Assembly (NCBI RefSeq): GCF_018128245.1
Contig: NZ_CP072378.1
Location: forward strand, 124,001-188,000
Direction of reading: 5' to 3'
DNA: 64,000 nt
Origin: Leptotrichia sp. oral taxon 221
GTDB taxonomy: Bacteria > Fusobacteriota > Fusobacteriia > Fusobacteriales > Leptotrichiaceae
The notes beneath the pieces are model-generated. The model saw nothing but the letters and a program-made list of their open reading frames with translations. It ran no database searches and was not told where the DNA came from. This document shows positions 63,680 to 64,000 of this stretch, in pieces (the stretch's first letter is position 1; each line of letters begins with the position of its first letter). The position numbers and the translations under genes are program-made.

Positions 63680-63712
63680 AAAAGAGCAGTAATTTCACTG
63701 TTCTTTTTTTGT
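63680..63712. terminator. Terminator between autotransporter and toxin gene
   Basis: Stem AAAAGAGCAGT (63680-63690) / ACTGTTCTTTT (63697-63707), then TTT on the plus strand. The flanking A-tract gives a U-tract on the minus strand, so it can serve both convergent genes. Confidence 0.8.
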
Positions 63713-63713
63713 A

Positions 63714-63977
63714 TTATTTGTCTCTATAATGGGAACCACATTGCCATATTTCCAAAGTATCATTTACAATTTTAAAAACAATACGATTAGCTTTATCTAT
63801 TCGAACACTCCAATAACCTGCAAGATTTCCAGATAATTGTTCGGGTTTACCAATACAGTTATACCCATTTCTATCAATATTTTTAATTAGATTATTGATT
63901 CTTTTGATAATTTTTTTATCTTGAGTTTGCCAATAAAGATATTCTTCCCATGCTTCATCAGACCACACTTTTTTCAC
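63714..63977 (-). CDS. yoeB: Txe/YoeB-family mRNA-cutting toxin
   Basis: An 87-residue RelE-superfamily toxin. WSDEAWEEYLYWQTQDKK and IKRINNLIKNIDRNG are the family N-terminal helices, GKPEQLSGNLAGYWSVRIDKANRIVF the strand core, and the C-terminal QCGSHYRDK carries the catalytic His-Tyr. It cuts mRNA in the ribosome A site when free of antitoxin. Start is GTG at 63977, overlapping the antitoxin stop by 1 nt (TAGTG). Confidence 0.93.
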   Translation of the reverse strand: MKKVWSDEAWEEYLYWQTQDKKIIKRINNLIKNIDRNGYNCIGKPEQLSGNLAGYWSVRIDKANRIVFKIVNDTLEIWQCGSHYRDK

Positions 63978-64000
63978 TATTTCACCTCAATTAGTTCATG
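63977..64000 (-). CDS. yefM: YefM-type antitoxin, last codons only (runs off window)
   Basis: On the minus strand the window end reads HELIEVK then TAG, in frame and overlapping the yoeB start by 1 nt. Position and overlap are those of the antitoxin gene in yefM-yoeB pairs, but only seven codons are visible, so identity rests on context. Confidence 0.55.
   Translation of the reverse strand, partial: HELIEVK

Overview
The window is AT-rich with short gene spacing. It codes for an outer-membrane (didermic) rod-shaped anaerobe: there is a large type V autotransporter with the N-terminal extension typical of Leptotrichia and Fusobacterium adhesins, a Tat system, MreB, a periplasmic Dyp peroxidase, and a combined 1,2-propanediol and ethanolamine microcompartment locus. 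My best guess is a member of the Leptotrichiaceae (Fusobacteriota), probably Leptotrichia. That is inference from protein character, not from a database search.

Layout. 1-1778: 3' part of a 23S rRNA gene, 5S rRNA and tRNA-Asn. 1779-6303: a scarred zone holding a cyclase-family hydrolase, a dead but complete ISL3-type insertion sequence with 8-bp target duplications, rpmB, an internally deleted integrase-type IS, and the tail of a tnpB (IS200/IS605) with its right-end hairpin. 6304-9102: phosphoenolpyruvate carboxylase. 9469-14386: a minus-strand iron-uptake operon efeO-efeB-efeU-tatC-tatA, with promoter and terminator visible. 14508-24853: core genes (mutS2, cysS, mreB, a holB-like gene, pspC, yhcH) interrupted by two accessory cassettes: a Septu-like ATPase/HNH pair and an exported EndoU nuclease with a candidate immunity gene.

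24916-50956: about 26 kb of co-directional genes for a bacterial microcompartment. The first half is pduBCDEGH, a GlcG/PduO-C-like gene and pduP. Then come shell genes (two near-identical PduA/EutM copies, EutS, a PduK-like protein, EutN), eutP, eutE, eutT, pduL, an iron alcohol dehydrogenase, the EutVW regulators, eutA, eutBC, eutL, eutH, a periplasmic HAD phosphatase and eutQ. Diol dehydratase and ethanolamine ammonia-lyase both need adenosylcobalamin and both make an aldehyde. They appear to share one shell, one cobalamin adenosyltransferase (EutT), one phosphotransacylase (PduL) and one alcohol dehydrogenase, with EutQ as the only candidate acyl kinase in the window. Two promoters with the same spacer sequence, each followed by a possible attenuator, suggest coordinated control by EutV.

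51009-56115: housekeeping genes (TPR protein, TtcA-like, uppP, HemZ-like, ComEA-like) and tRNA-Leu(CAA). 56591-63649: a 2352-residue autotransporter. 63714-64000: a YoeB-type toxin and the last codons of its antitoxin, running off the window.

Two genes (rpmB and the TPR gene) share an odd leader: a strong Shine-Dalgarno sequence, then a hairpin beginning CTACTT, then the start codon, as if the hairpin must fold to bring ribosome site and start codon together. No CRISPR array and no recognisable cobalamin riboswitch were seen.
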